A DNA stretch of 64,000 nucleotides from Pontibacter pamirensis (GCF_010015475.1 NZ_SSNI01000006.1:124001-188000), one strand, 5' to 3'. Shown: positions 44,585 to 54,223, numbered from the stretch's first letter. Notes: generated by a model from the sequence alone, not told the origin. Program-made: numbers and translations.

Positions 44585-46048
44585 TTGACTTTTAGTTCAT
44601 TTAACCTACACGACGATGTATTAACGGGGATCAACTCCATGGGCTACAACAGCCCCACCCCCGTGCAGGAACAGGCTATTCCACTTATACTGGACCAAAA
44701 AGACATGATTGCCTGCGCCCAGACAGGCACCGGCAAAACAGCAGCCTACCTGCTTCCGCTTATCGACAAAATATCTCATGGAAATTTTGAGCACACCAGC
44801 ACCCTGATTCTGGTGCCAACGCGTGAGCTGGCCAAGCAGATAGACGAGCAGGTGGAAGGCTTCGGATACTTTGCCTCTGTGAGCTCTATTGCCATCTACG
44901 GAGGCAATAAGGGAGATGACTGGGATCAGCAGAAGCGCGCCCTCACCACAGGTGCCGATATCATTATTGCCACGCCAGGCCGCTTGCTCTCGCATCTTGC
45001 CATGGGCTACGTAAAGCTTGACCAGCTGAACCACTTGGTGCTGGATGAGGCAGACAAAATGCTGGACATGGGCTTTATGGACGACCTCCTGAAAATCATT
45101 AACCAGCTGCCAAAGCAGCGCCAGACGCTGCTTTTCTCGGCCACCATGCCCCGCAAAATACGTGACCTGGCGCAGCAGATTCTACAAGACCCCGCTGAGA
45201 TAAACCTGGCGGTTGCAAAACCAGCCGAGGGAATAGACCAACGCATCTACCTGACTTACGACAACCAGAAGCTGCCCCTGCTGGAGCACCTGCTGCGTGA
45301 GCTGGACGTGCAGAGCATGATTATCTTCACCTCCCGCAAATCGAATGTGAACCAGATTGTGCGGTCGCTGCTGAAGATGGGATTCACTGCAGAGGGCATC
45401 TCCTCGGATATGACGCAGGACGAACGTGAAAAGGCACTGCAGGGCTTTAAGAACAAGCAATACCAGATTGTAGTCGCCACCGACATCCTCTCCAGGGGCA
45501 TCGATATCGACAGCTTGAGCCACGTGGTAAACTTTGACATGCCGCAGGATGCAGAGGATTATGTGCACCGCGTGGGCCGTACGGCACGTGCCTCCTCTAC
45601 TGGTATGGCCATCACGTTTGTAAACGAGAAAGACATGTACCGCGTGCAGAAAGTGGAGCGCCTGATTGAGCGGGAAGTGCCCAAGCTGCCACTTCCGGAA
45701 GATTTCGGTCCTGGCCCGGCATATGACCCTGGCAAACGCCATGATGGTGGCAGCTCCCGCCACCGGGGTGGCAACCGCCCTGGTTCAGGAGGCAGCGATA
45801 AAGGCCACCGCAGCAAGCACCACAGGGGAGGCAGTAAGCCCGCAGGCCCGCGTCTCGACGAAGGCAACAACAGGCCCATAAAGGCTGCGAACCATACGCC
45901 TCGTCCTCGCCCCGAAGGAGGAGACAAGGCAGCTGTATCAGGCGAAGGAAGCGGCGACAAGAGGCGCAAAAGCAACAACCGAAACCGCAACCGTGGGGGC
46001 GGTGCATCAGGTCAGGGGCCGAAAGAGGAAAACCAGCCGGCATCGTAA
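44585..46048 (+). CDS. DEAD-box RNA helicase
   Basis: 487 residues from a TTG start at 44585; no upstream in-frame ATG exists and the N-terminus (TFSSFNLHDDVLTGINSMGYNSPTPVQ) is the normal Q-motif start. Walker A AQTGTGKT (45-52), PTRELAKQ, TPGRLL, DEAD at about 154-157, SAT near 184, then FTSRKSN, TDILSRGIDID and HRVGRTAR. The tail (about 375-487) is basic and Gly/Arg/Ser-rich, suited to RNA binding. It probably works in rRNA or mRNA remodelling, as RhlE/CsdA-like helicases do. Confidence 0.92.
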   Translation: MTFSSFNLHDDVLTGINSMGYNSPTPVQEQAIPLILDQKDMIACAQTGTGKTAAYLLPLIDKISHGNFEHTSTLILVPTRELAKQIDEQVEGFGYFASVSSIAIYGGNKGDDWDQQKRALTTGADIIIATPGRLLSHLAMGYVKLDQLNHLVLDEADKMLDMGFMDDLLKIINQLPKQRQTLLFSATMPRKIRDLAQQILQDPAEINLAVAKPAEGIDQRIYLTYDNQKLPLLEHLLRELDVQSMIIFTSRKSNVNQIVRSLLKMGFTAEGISSDMTQDEREKALQGFKNKQYQIVVATDILSRGIDIDSLSHVVNFDMPQDAEDYVHRVGRTARASSTGMAITFVNEKDMYRVQKVERLIEREVPKLPLPEDFGPGPAYDPGKRHDGGSSRHRGGNRPGSGGSDKGHRSKHHRGGSKPAGPRLDEGNNRPIKAANHTPRPRPEGGDKAAVSGEGSGDKRRKSNNRNRNRGGGASGQGPKEENQPAS

Positions 46049-46064
46049 AGTAAACAAAACATTG

Positions 46065-46100
46065 ACAGCCAGAGCCGCTCTATAAAGCGGCTCTGGCTGT
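46065..46100 (+). terminator. terminator after the helicase gene
   Basis: 15-bp perfect stem (46065-46079 with 46086-46100), 6-nt loop, then TTTTAT. Confidence 0.9.
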
Positions 46101-46189
46101 TTTATAGCGTTACCAAAGGTTGCTCGCTCACTTCTGTAATCAGAACAAACCTCTCTTCACTGACGCAGGTAAAACAGTAATTGAAAAAT

Positions 46190-46798
46190 ATGAAGGCTTT
46201 ATTATTGATCGATATACAAAACGATTTCTTACCGGGTGGCGCACTGGCTGTGCCTGAAGGCGACGCCATTATCCCGGTTGTAAACAGGTTGCAGGAGCAG
46301 TTTGACCTGGTAATAGCGACGCAGGACTGGCACCCAGAAGGCCACAAAAGCTTTGCCTCTAACCACGCCGGCAAAAAAACTTTTGAGGTAATTGAGCTGC
46401 AGGGCCTGAAGCAGGTACTCTGGCCGGACCACTGCCTGCAGGGTTCAACCGGTGCCGCATTTTCAGAAGCGGCAGATATGCGCAAAGTGGAAGCCATCTT
46501 CCGGAAGGGTATGAACCCTGAAATTGACTCGTACAGCGGCTTCTACGACAACGGCCATCTCAAGAGCACCGGACTGACAGATTACCTACGGAGCAAAGAA
46601 GTAACAGAGGTATACCTGGCCGGCCTGGCCGCTGACTATTGTGTATACTTTACCGCGAAAGACGCGCTACAGGAAGGATTTAAAGCTTATGTCATAGAAG
46701 ATGCCACACGCGCCATCAGTCCGGAAGGTTTTGACAAAGCGAAGGCAGACATAGAAAGCAAAGGAGGCAAACTGGTGCAGAGCCATACCTTAATCTAA
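46190..46798 (+). CDS. pncA: nicotinamidase
   Basis: 202 residues from the ATG at 46190; an in-frame TTG at 46181 is less likely. Isochorismatase-fold amidase that turns nicotinamide into nicotinate for NAD salvage. Catalytic triad: Asp8 (LLIDIQNDFLPGGALAVPEGD in the first block), Lys in RKGMNPE (about 105) and Cys in ADYCVYFT (about 150). The metal site ATQDWHPEGHKSF is intact. Confidence 0.94.
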   Translation: MKALLLIDIQNDFLPGGALAVPEGDAIIPVVNRLQEQFDLVIATQDWHPEGHKSFASNHAGKKTFEVIELQGLKQVLWPDHCLQGSTGAAFSEAADMRKVEAIFRKGMNPEIDSYSGFYDNGHLKSTGLTDYLRSKEVTEVYLAGLAADYCVYFTAKDALQEGFKAYVIEDATRAISPEGFDKAKADIESKGGKLVQSHTLI

Positions 46799-46951
46799 AA
46801 CACCTGCCTGCACCAGTACCTGAGAAGATTCAGCACCTGCTAAATAGTTAAAATTTATACCTGTTTGTAGATCATTTATTCCTAAAAAAAACTAAATTCA
46901 TAAACATTTGATTTAAAACAGGTTCGCTTAATTAATCTTAATTGTGTAGCT

Positions 46952-47671
46952 ATGAAAAGAACAGGAACGGGCATTGTTATATGTATGTTGTTAAGCGGCG
47001 GCAGCCTTGTACAGGCCCAGCAGGCTGCCTCAACTTTCCGGGTAAAACCCGGGGAAGATCCCGTCAAGGTGATTCCGGTTGAGCTTCAGTACCGCTACCC
47101 TTCCTTTCAAAAGGGAAAGGTAACTTACATGAACGGCAACTTTACGGCGGCTACATTCAATTATAGTAATCTGCTTGGAGAGGTGCAGTTCATCACTCCC
47201 AAAGGAGATACCATGGCCCTAGCTGGTGAACCTTCGCTTGTATCCGTTTTGGTAGGCGAAAGCACCTATCTGCATAACAAGGAAGAGGAATTTCTGGAAG
47301 TTGTGGCAGATTTTAACGCCGTAAAACTGGGAAAGAAACAAAAGCTTGAATTCGCCGGAGCCGACAAGGTAGGAGCTTATGGTCAGGCTTCCGGAGCCTC
47401 CTCTATCAGAAATACAAGTACGGTAATAGGCAGCAACAGCCAAAGTTATGCGCTGCAGCAAAAAGGCGATGTGGTATTTTCAGAGAAGGTAGCCTATTTT
47501 CTGGTAGACGAAAGAAACCAGTTCTATAAAGTGACTAAACCGAGTATCCTGAAGCTATTCCCTAAGCACAGAAAAGAAATAAACGCTTATTTAAAGGAAC
47601 ATTCTCCTAATCTGAGCAACGAGGAGGATTTGAAGAAATTGCTACAGTTCTCCACCAACCTGGGCGTCTAA
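46952..47671 (+). CDS. secreted protein of unknown function
   Basis: 239 residues with a signal peptide (ending near VQAQQ). The body is predicted mainly beta, with a Ser/Asn-rich middle (GASSIRNTSTVIGSNSQSY near 150-168), and a C-terminal helical part YFLVDERNQFYKVTKPSILKLFPKHRKEINAYLKE. Similar C-terminal blocks occur in many Bacteroidota secreted proteins without assigned function. No sorting domain is present. It is monocistronic. Confidence 0.75.
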   Translation: MKRTGTGIVICMLLSGGSLVQAQQAASTFRVKPGEDPVKVIPVELQYRYPSFQKGKVTYMNGNFTAATFNYSNLLGEVQFITPKGDTMALAGEPSLVSVLVGESTYLHNKEEEFLEVVADFNAVKLGKKQKLEFAGADKVGAYGQASGASSIRNTSTVIGSNSQSYALQQKGDVVFSEKVAYFLVDERNQFYKVTKPSILKLFPKHRKEINAYLKEHSPNLSNEEDLKKLLQFSTNLGV

Positions 47672-47705
47672 AGCCGATGCTTGCTACAGAAGCTTTATGC
47701 ACTGT

Positions 47706-47783
47706 CTCATTCTGAAGCAGGATAGTTGAAGGTATAAGTCAGTTTGACCCATGCACTTTCATGAGCACCTGCTTCAGAATGAG
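47706..47783. repeat. inverted repeat with 46-nt loop
   Basis: 16-bp perfect arms (47706-47721 and 47768-47783) flank 46 nt in the gap between the secreted protein gene and the convergent menA. The loop is too long for an efficient terminator; it could be a small RNA end or a repeat. Confidence 0.55.
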
Positions 47784-47821
47784 TTAAAACAAACACTGGC
47801 AGCCTTTTAAAGCTGTACCAA

Positions 47822-48760
47822 CTACACCACCTGACCTATCCCGAACAGCAACACGAACAGCAACGTGGTTAGGGCCATTTGCTTCAGGTATGGGTCCAGT
47901 TCCTGGGAAGTCTGCTTGCGCCACACATTTGCTCCGTTCACCAGCACCAGCGGCAGTGCCAACACGAACAGGAACTGCCAGGGGCTTTCGTAATTCATTA
48001 ATACGTAAGCAAAAGCACTTGCCACGCCACCCAGCAGCAGCAGCACGTGGTAGATGCGCGCCCGCTTTGGCCCCAGCCGCACTGGTATAGAGTTTTTACC
48101 GGCCAGGGTGTCAGACTTAATATCGCGGATGTTGTTGACATTGAGCACGGCTGTGGAGAAAAAACCACAGACCAACGCCGGAAGTATCACCACCGCCTCC
48201 AGTTCCTGCGCCTGCAGAAAGTAGGTTCCCAGCACACCCACCAGGCCAAAGAAGATGAACACGAAAATATCGCCTAAGCCGGCATAGCCATAAGGTTTGT
48301 CGCCGGCGGTATAGTTGATGGCAGCCCAGATAGAGGCCAGCCCCAGCACCAGGAACACCAGGAACAGCAGTATACCCTCTGTTCCGAATACTACCCACAG
48401 CAACAGCAGCCCTGACACCAGTGAGAGCAGGCTGAAAACCAGCATCCCCTTCTTCATCTGCTCCGCTTTTATATACCCGGCCTGCACTGCCCGCTTCGGT
48501 CCCTCACGATGCACACTATCGGCACCATGTTTGGTGTCGCCGTAGTCGTTTGCAAGGTTTGAGAGTATTTGCAGAAAGAGGGTAGTCAGTACACAGAGGC
48601 TGACAATCGTTGCGTCGAACGTATTGTGAGCGGCAGCCATAAAGCCTCCCATTCCGATACAGGAAAGCGCCAGCGGAAGCGTGCGTGGCCTAAAAGCCGA
48701 AATCCAGGCCTTTGCCAGACCTGGATTCGGTGAAGTGGTTTGTTGAGATGTATTGTTCAA
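47822..48760 (-). CDS. menA: 1,4-dihydroxy-2-naphthoate polyprenyltransferase
   Basis: 312 residues, UbiA-type membrane prenyltransferase with eight to nine helices. The prenyl-diphosphate Asp motif is LANDYGDTKHGADS (about 68-81), and a second is NVNNIRDIKSDTLAGKNSIPVRLG (about 205-228). It attaches the polyprenyl chain in menaquinone synthesis, the quinone expected to receive electrons from the complex I encoded at 22-31 kb. Confidence 0.93.
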   Translation of the reverse strand: MNNTSQQTTSPNPGLAKAWISAFRPRTLPLALSCIGMGGFMAAAHNTFDATIVSLCVLTTLFLQILSNLANDYGDTKHGADSVHREGPKRAVQAGYIKAEQMKKGMLVFSLLSLVSGLLLLWVVFGTEGILLFLVFLVLGLASIWAAINYTAGDKPYGYAGLGDIFVFIFFGLVGVLGTYFLQAQELEAVVILPALVCGFFSTAVLNVNNIRDIKSDTLAGKNSIPVRLGPKRARIYHVLLLLGGVASAFAYVLMNYESPWQFLFVLALPLVLVNGANVWRKQTSQELDPYLKQMALTTLLFVLLFGIGQVV

Positions 48761-48812
48761 CTTGTATTAACAGAAAAGTGAGGGCAACCTGATGCCTCCA
48801 CACATTATATGA

Positions 48813-49430
48813 TTATTGTCTGATAGCGGCTAATAGTTTCTTATCCATCGGCTTTACTTTAGATGGGTAAAAGGCTACTACGCTACCGTTCTCATCAATC
48901 AGGTATTTGCTGAAGTTCCAGGATGGCTCTTCCTTGTTAGGGGCGTTTTGCTGCAGCCACGTGAAGAGCGGGTGCTTGTCCTCGCCTACCACGGATACTT
49001 TCTCGAACATAGGGAATGTAACACCATAGTTCTTCTGGCAGAAAGAAGCAATCTCCTCGTTACTGCCTGGCTCCTGGCCGCCAAAGTTATTTGCCGGGAA
49101 ACCGAGCACCACCACCTCGTTGCCATGTGCTTCGTGCAGTTGCTGCAACTCGGCATATTGTGGTGTATAGCCGCATTCAGAGGCGGTGTTCACCAGCAGC
49201 ACTTTTTTGCCTTTGTAATCAGAAAAATTCACGTTTCTGCCATCCAGCGTCTTCATCTGAAAACCATAGAAATCGCTGGTTTGTGCATTCGGGTTTGAGG
49301 TAGTTTCTGTTGCCATCGTTTCTGAATCTGAGGTTAAGTTCTGGCTTGCACTGTTCTGGCAAGCTACAAAAACAGCAAGCAGGCCCATTAACGCTGCTGC
49401 CTGTAACATGAAAGTAAAAGTTCTGGTCAT
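48813..49430 (-). CDS. lipoprotein glutathione peroxidase
   Basis: 205 residues. It has a signal and lipobox (FVAC, Cys24) with a Ser/Thr/Asn-rich spacer, then a GPx/thioredoxin-fold domain: LLVNTASECGYTPQYAELQ with the peroxidatic Cys86, FPANNFGGQEPGSNEEI and WNFSKYLIDENGSV. It reduces hydroperoxides, in many bacteria using thioredoxin. Anchoring in the envelope is unusual compared with the typical cytosolic enzyme. Confidence 0.9.
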   Translation of the reverse strand: MTRTFTFMLQAAALMGLLAVFVACQNSASQNLTSDSETMATETTSNPNAQTSDFYGFQMKTLDGRNVNFSDYKGKKVLLVNTASECGYTPQYAELQQLHEAHGNEVVVLGFPANNFGGQEPGSNEEIASFCQKNYGVTFPMFEKVSVVGEDKHPLFTWLQQNAPNKEEPSWNFSKYLIDENGSVVAFYPSKVKPMDKKLLAAIRQ

Positions 49431-49543
49431 GCTATACGACTAAATTTAACAAAATACCTCTTAAGCTGCTCTTCTAACAGAAAAGTCTGCCACATGTTTC
49501 GTAAAATGTGCGGCAAATTAACCCTTATAATTAACAAGAAATC

Positions 49544-51334
49544 TTACATCCTCTCCGGCACCTCAATACCCAACAGGCTCATGCTGTGCCGGATAAAGCG
49601 GGCTACCATGGCAGACAGTGCAATACGGAAATTTCGCGCCTGCTCGTCAGTTTCGTTGAAGATAGACACCTCCTGATAAAAGCGGTTGTATGCCTTCGCC
49701 AACTCATATCCATAGTTTGCAATTACAGACGGCGCAAACAGGTTCCCGGCTTCTTTGACCACAGCCGGATAATTCACCAGTTGCACAATCACCTCCTGCT
49801 CCGTCTCGTGCAGGCTTTCTACTTTATCAAAAGCGGAAACATCCACGGTTATACCCATTTCGCCTGCCTTGCGAAGTATAGCGGAAATACGTGCGTGTGA
49901 GTATTGAATGAATGGACCTGTGTTGCCCCGGAAGTCAATGGACTCCTGCGGGTTGAACAGCATGCGCTTCTTCGGGTCTACCTTCAGCAGGAAGTATTTC
50001 AGGGCACCCATCGCCAGGGTATGGTAAAGTTCCTTTGCCTGTTCATCGGTGAAGCCTTCAATTTTCCCCAGTTCTTCCGTCTGCTGGCGCGCGGTGTCAA
50101 TCATTTCCTGCACCAGTTCATCTGCGTCTACTACCGTGCCCTCTCTGGATTTCATTTTGCCGGAAGGCAGGTCTACCATGCCGTAAGACAAGTGGTAAAT
50201 GCCTTCAGCGTAGGGCTTGCCCAGTTTCTTCAGCGTAGCCTGCAGCACCTGGAAATGGTAGTTCTGCTCATCCGCCACCACATAAACCGATTGGTTGTAT
50301 GGAAAGTCGTTATACTTCAGCTCAGCTGTGCCCAGGTCTTGGGTAATATATACGGAGGTGCCGTCAGCGCGCAGCAGCAGTTTCTCGTCCAGCCCTTCAC
50401 CTGTCAGGTCTACCCACACAGAACCATCCGGCTTTTTAAAGAAAACCTCTTTCTGCAGGCCTTCCTCTACCCTTTCTTTGCCTAAGGTATAGGTCTGCGA
50501 CTCGTAGTAGTATTTATCGAAATCAACGCCAATGTTGCGGTAGGTCTGGTCGAAGCCAGCGTACACCCAGCTGTTCATCTGTTTCCAGAGGTCAACCACG
50601 GCTTTGTCGTCCTGCTCCCACTTCAGCAGCATCTCCTGTGCCTGTAGCATGAGCGGAGCCTTTTTCTTGGCTTCCTCTTTCTCCATGCCCTGCGCCACCA
50701 GTTCGTCTACCTGCCCTTTATAAGCCTTGTCGAACAGCACATAGTACTTGCCCACCAGGTGGTCGCCTTTGATGCCGCTGCTCTCAGGTGTTTCGCCATT
50801 ACCAAACTTCTCATAAGCCAGCATCGACTTGCAGATGTGTATACCCCGGTCGTTTACAAGGTTCACCTTCATCACCTCGTGGCCGTTCGCTTTCAGTATT
50901 TCTGCTGTGGAATAACCCAGGAAGTTGTTGCGCAGGTGGCCCAGGTGTAAAGGCTTATTCGTGTTGGGGGAGGAGTACTCCACCATCACGTTCCGGCCGC
51001 TCGGCTCCCCCTGCCCGTAGTTTTCGTCCTGCATTAGCCCTTTGAACAAGCGCAGCCACTCCTTCTCTTCTATCTCCAGGTTCAGGAAACCTTTCACTAC
51101 GTTGAAGTTTTTTACCTCCGTCGTGTTTTCCTTCAGGTGCTCTCCCAGTGCCTGGCCAATCTGCTCCGGGCCTTTGCCTACTTGCTTGGTATAGGGGAAA
51201 GTAACAAAGGTAAATGTGCCGGCAAACTCCTTGCGGGTAGGCTGCAGGGCAATTTGTGAGGCATCAACAGAAATAGAGAACAAAGTTTGCAGCGCCTGAC
51301 TGATGCTTTGGCTAAGAACGTTTTGAAGTTGCAT
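49544..51334 (-). CDS. argS: arginyl-tRNA synthetase
   Basis: 596 residues from the ATG at 51334 (MQLQNVLSQSISQALQTLF, a normal ArgS additional domain); the open frame to 51466 lies inside the arginase gene and is not coding. Signature HLGHLRNNFLG (about 130) is the HIGH motif, KMKSREG (about 395) replaces KMSKS, and the C-terminal anticodon-binding DALR domain ends in MSLLGIEVPERM. The start codon overlaps the arginase stop (TAATG). Confidence 0.96.
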   Translation of the reverse strand: MQLQNVLSQSISQALQTLFSISVDASQIALQPTRKEFAGTFTFVTFPYTKQVGKGPEQIGQALGEHLKENTTEVKNFNVVKGFLNLEIEEKEWLRLFKGLMQDENYGQGEPSGRNVMVEYSSPNTNKPLHLGHLRNNFLGYSTAEILKANGHEVMKVNLVNDRGIHICKSMLAYEKFGNGETPESSGIKGDHLVGKYYVLFDKAYKGQVDELVAQGMEKEEAKKKAPLMLQAQEMLLKWEQDDKAVVDLWKQMNSWVYAGFDQTYRNIGVDFDKYYYESQTYTLGKERVEEGLQKEVFFKKPDGSVWVDLTGEGLDEKLLLRADGTSVYITQDLGTAELKYNDFPYNQSVYVVADEQNYHFQVLQATLKKLGKPYAEGIYHLSYGMVDLPSGKMKSREGTVVDADELVQEMIDTARQQTEELGKIEGFTDEQAKELYHTLAMGALKYFLLKVDPKKRMLFNPQESIDFRGNTGPFIQYSHARISAILRKAGEMGITVDVSAFDKVESLHETEQEVIVQLVNYPAVVKEAGNLFAPSVIANYGYELAKAYNRFYQEVSIFNETDEQARNFRIALSAMVARFIRHSMSLLGIEVPERM

Positions 51335-52305
51335 TAATGTATCGTTGTACTTTTTAACTCTCGGTGTAAAATAGCAGTGGTAGCCGTCTCCAGAATCTCG
51401 AAGGCATTCTCGGCCATGGTGTTCTCCGTATCCAGCGTCGGGTTTATCTCCGTCATTTCGTAGCATACCACGCGGGGGTCCTGCAGCAGGGCGAAGTTCA
51501 GTTCCTGTGCTTCCTCTACAGTTAAGCCAACCTCTACCGGGGTTCCGGTGCCTTTAGAGAACTTGGAGTCGAGGCTGTCGACGTCGAACGACACGTAAAG
51601 AATATCACAATCGCGCAGGCGCTCGAGCGTTTCTTCGGCCACCTTTTGGGCTCCTTTTTGCGCAAACTCTTTATAGGTAAAGTTCTTGATGCCGTGCTTC
51701 TCCATCAGGTAGTCTTCCGGCTCCTCCGTGTCGCGCACTACAATGTATACCAGGTGCTCCGGCTTTAGTTTTGGTCCCTCATACCCCAGTTTCTTAAGCG
51801 AGTTCCAAAAGAAAACAGTCTCTTGGGCAGGGTCGTTTATCTGGCGCTCCAGGTTATCAATGTTCAGGGCCATGGCCAGCGGCATACCGTGCACGTTGCC
51901 GGATGGAGAGGTATACGGCGAATGGATGTCAGCGTGTGCATCAATCCAGATAACGCCCAGCGTTTTGTCCGGGTAAGCGGCTTTTACGCCGGCTATCGTG
52001 CCGTGGGCGTTCGAGTGGTCGCCTGCCAGCACCAGCGGGAACATGCCCATGCCAATAGTTTGCTCTACGGCATTCACAATGTTCTTCTGCACCGTCAGGA
52101 TACTATCAATACGGTGCGCGTTGGGGAAGACATCCTTGTCAAAAAGGGTGTAGTTGAGGTCGGGAACGCTGACAGAGTTGAAACGCTTGAAATAGTCAGA
52201 CCCCTTGTCTAGGCACGCCACCTTCAAGGCCTCAATGCCCATACTCGCCCCCCTCGTTCCGGCACCCAACTCCGATCTTACTTCTATCAGTTTAATTTTC
52301 TTCAT
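51334..52305 (-). CDS. rocF: arginase-family ureohydrolase
   Basis: 323 residues. Manganese-site motifs are GDHSNAHGTIAGV (about 95), IDAHADIHSP (about 123) and SFDVDSLDSKFSKGTGTPVEVGLT split near 240. The arginase-type start KLIEVRSELGAGTRGASMGIEA and EMTEINPTLD support arginase over agmatinase. It produces ornithine and urea from arginine. It is coupled to argS and faces speA across a 204-bp gap, so three arginine-using genes meet here. Confidence 0.88.
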   Translation of the reverse strand: MKKIKLIEVRSELGAGTRGASMGIEALKVACLDKGSDYFKRFNSVSVPDLNYTLFDKDVFPNAHRIDSILTVQKNIVNAVEQTIGMGMFPLVLAGDHSNAHGTIAGVKAAYPDKTLGVIWIDAHADIHSPYTSPSGNVHGMPLAMALNIDNLERQINDPAQETVFFWNSLKKLGYEGPKLKPEHLVYIVVRDTEEPEDYLMEKHGIKNFTYKEFAQKGAQKVAEETLERLRDCDILYVSFDVDSLDSKFSKGTGTPVEVGLTVEEAQELNFALLQDPRVVCYEMTEINPTLDTENTMAENAFEILETATTAILHRELKSTTIH

Positions 52306-52509
52306 ATTATCACGTTAGCTCTTCACTGGCACCTGTTTTGCAAAAAGCTGTCGTTGCTACATGCAAAACGCCGGTGAATTTATTTTATGAGCTTTTTTGT
52401 TTGAATCACAGTATATCAGACTGCGTTTTACATTATCTGAACAAACTTTTTGCAAAGATGGTAAATAACAGTCAATATTGCATTTTTTCTTATATCACGA
52501 CCCCTATAA

Positions 52510-53910
52510 ATGGATAAATACACAGACCTCATACATCAGACGTTTGATTTCCCTACAGATGAGTTTCAGGTAGTAAATGATGAACTGCAGTTCAACGGTA
52601 TTCCACTGATGGACCTCATCAAAGAATATGGCACTCCTCTTAAATTAACATACCTACCCAAAATCGGTTCCCAGATTCAGAAGGCAAAGCGCTTGTTCGC
52701 AGAGAATATAGAGAAACTGGACTATAAAGGCTCTTACACCTATTGCTACTGCACCAAAGCTTCTCATTTTTCTTTTGTGATGGAAGAGGCTTTGAAAAAC
52801 GGTGTTCATATCGAGACTTCTTCCGGTTACGACATGCAGATTGTGCGGGCGCTGCACAGGAAGGGCAAGATAGACAAGAACACATATATTATATGTAACG
52901 GCTTTAAGCGTGAGCGCTACCGCCAGTGGATCTCAGAATTGCTGAATGATGGCTTCGTAAACTGCATGCCGATACTCGATCACCTGGGCGAAATAGAGTA
53001 TTACAAGGAGAACGTGAACGTGAAGACTAAGGTAGGCATCCGGCTGGCTTCTGACGAAGAGCCAAAGTTTGAGTTCTATACCTCCCGCCTCGGTGTGCGC
53101 TACGAAGATGTGAACCAGCTATATGAGCAGCAGATAAAGCCAAACCCTAAGTTTGAGCTAAAGATGCTCCACTACTTTATTAACACAGGCATCAAGGATA
53201 CCTCTTACTACTGGTCTGAGTTAAGCCGGTTTCTGCGCAAGTACTGTGAATTGAAGAAACTGTGCCCGGAACTCGACACAGTGGATATCGGTGGAGGCTT
53301 TCCTATCAAAACCTCTATTCAGGTAGACTACGACTACGGCTATATGATACAGGAGATTCTGCGCATTATCAAGCGTATCTGTGCCGAAGAGGGGGTGCCG
53401 GAGCCAAACATCTTTACGGAGTTCGGAATTTTTACGGTAGGCGAAAGCGCCGCGAACATTTACTCTGTTTTGGACGCAAAGCTGCAGAACGACAAGGAAC
53501 TATGGTATATGATTGATGGTTCTTTTATCACAAACCTGCCGGACGCATGGGCACTGAACCAGCGCTGGCCTTTGCTGTCAGTAAACCATTGGGACAAAGA
53601 ATACCGTAGAATTCAATTAGGTGGCATGACCTGCGACAGCCAGGACTACTATAACTCGGAGATGCACTCATTCCAGGTGTTCCTGCCGAAGATACCGAAG
53701 GATGAGCCGCTTTACATTGGTTTCTTCCATACTGGGGCTTACCAGGAGCAGTTGAGTGGTTACGGCGGCATCAAACACTGCCTGATTCCTTCGCCGCAGC
53801 ACATTCTGGTGGACCGCGATGAGAACGGCGAGCTAAAGCACTGGCAGTTTGCTCCGGAGCAAACGCCTGAATCTATGCTGAAAATTCTGGGCTACGAAGT
53901 AGAAGCCTAA
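52510..53910 (+). CDS. speA: arginine decarboxylase, alanine-racemase fold
   Basis: 466 residues, far shorter than E. coli SpeA (658) and typical of the Bacteroidota form. The PLP lysine is in YCTKASHFSFV (about K83), followed by ETSSGYDMQIV; the substrate end has VDIGGGFPIKTS and the Cys-containing GGMTCDSQDYY. It decarboxylates arginine to agmatine for polyamine synthesis. Alternative substrates such as diaminopimelate are less likely given family and context. Confidence 0.85.
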   Translation: MDKYTDLIHQTFDFPTDEFQVVNDELQFNGIPLMDLIKEYGTPLKLTYLPKIGSQIQKAKRLFAENIEKLDYKGSYTYCYCTKASHFSFVMEEALKNGVHIETSSGYDMQIVRALHRKGKIDKNTYIICNGFKRERYRQWISELLNDGFVNCMPILDHLGEIEYYKENVNVKTKVGIRLASDEEPKFEFYTSRLGVRYEDVNQLYEQQIKPNPKFELKMLHYFINTGIKDTSYYWSELSRFLRKYCELKKLCPELDTVDIGGGFPIKTSIQVDYDYGYMIQEILRIIKRICAEEGVPEPNIFTEFGIFTVGESAANIYSVLDAKLQNDKELWYMIDGSFITNLPDAWALNQRWPLLSVNHWDKEYRRIQLGGMTCDSQDYYNSEMHSFQVFLPKIPKDEPLYIGFFHTGAYQEQLSGYGGIKHCLIPSPQHILVDRDENGELKHWQFAPEQTPESMLKILGYEVEA

Positions 53911-54008
53911 ATTCTAAATTAAAGGAACGGAATATTATGGCAAAATTGTTTGGCTTTTAAACTAATTGAATTATTTTTGATTTGAAATCCTCTGAAAAGT
54001 ATACTATC

Positions 54009-54173
54009 ATGAAGAAAGTTATTTTATTTGGCTCCCTGTGCTTAGCTTTGGGTATGGCCTCTTGCAAGACTTACTGTCCGGCTTATAACTATGCAACTGT
54101 TGAAAAACCGGCACAGCAAGAAGTAACGGCTACCACCCCTGCAGGCGAAGCAACTGATGTAGCTAAAAGCTAA
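54009..54173 (+). CDS. small lipoprotein of unknown function
   Basis: 54 residues from the ATG at 54009; an in-frame TTG at 53982 is less likely. The signal MKKVILFGSLCLALGMASC gives a Bacteroidota-type lipobox with Cys19. The mature 36 residues are polar, with the segment KTYCPAYNYATVEKP and Ala/Thr-rich tail. It is followed at once by a strong terminator. Short lipoproteins with a KTYCPAY start occur in this group, as far as I recall without known role. Confidence 0.75.
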   Translation: MKKVILFGSLCLALGMASCKTYCPAYNYATVEKPAQQEVTATTPAGEATDVAKS

Positions 54174-54197
54174 ACTGAACCACATTCTTTTCCATAT

Positions 54198-54223
54198 AAA
54201 AAGCCGGCCTACGCCGGCTTTTT
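54198..54223. terminator. terminator shared by small lipoprotein and gmhB genes
   Basis: 11-bp stem (54198-54208 with 54213-54223), 4-nt loop, followed by TTTTTTGTTTTC on the plus strand. It overlaps the last codons and stop (54209-54211) of the minus-strand phosphatase gene. Confidence 0.85.

Noticed and set aside
51335-51466. N-terminal extension of argS
   Set aside because: The 44 extra codons lie within the arginase gene; the normal ArgS N-terminus begins at 51334.
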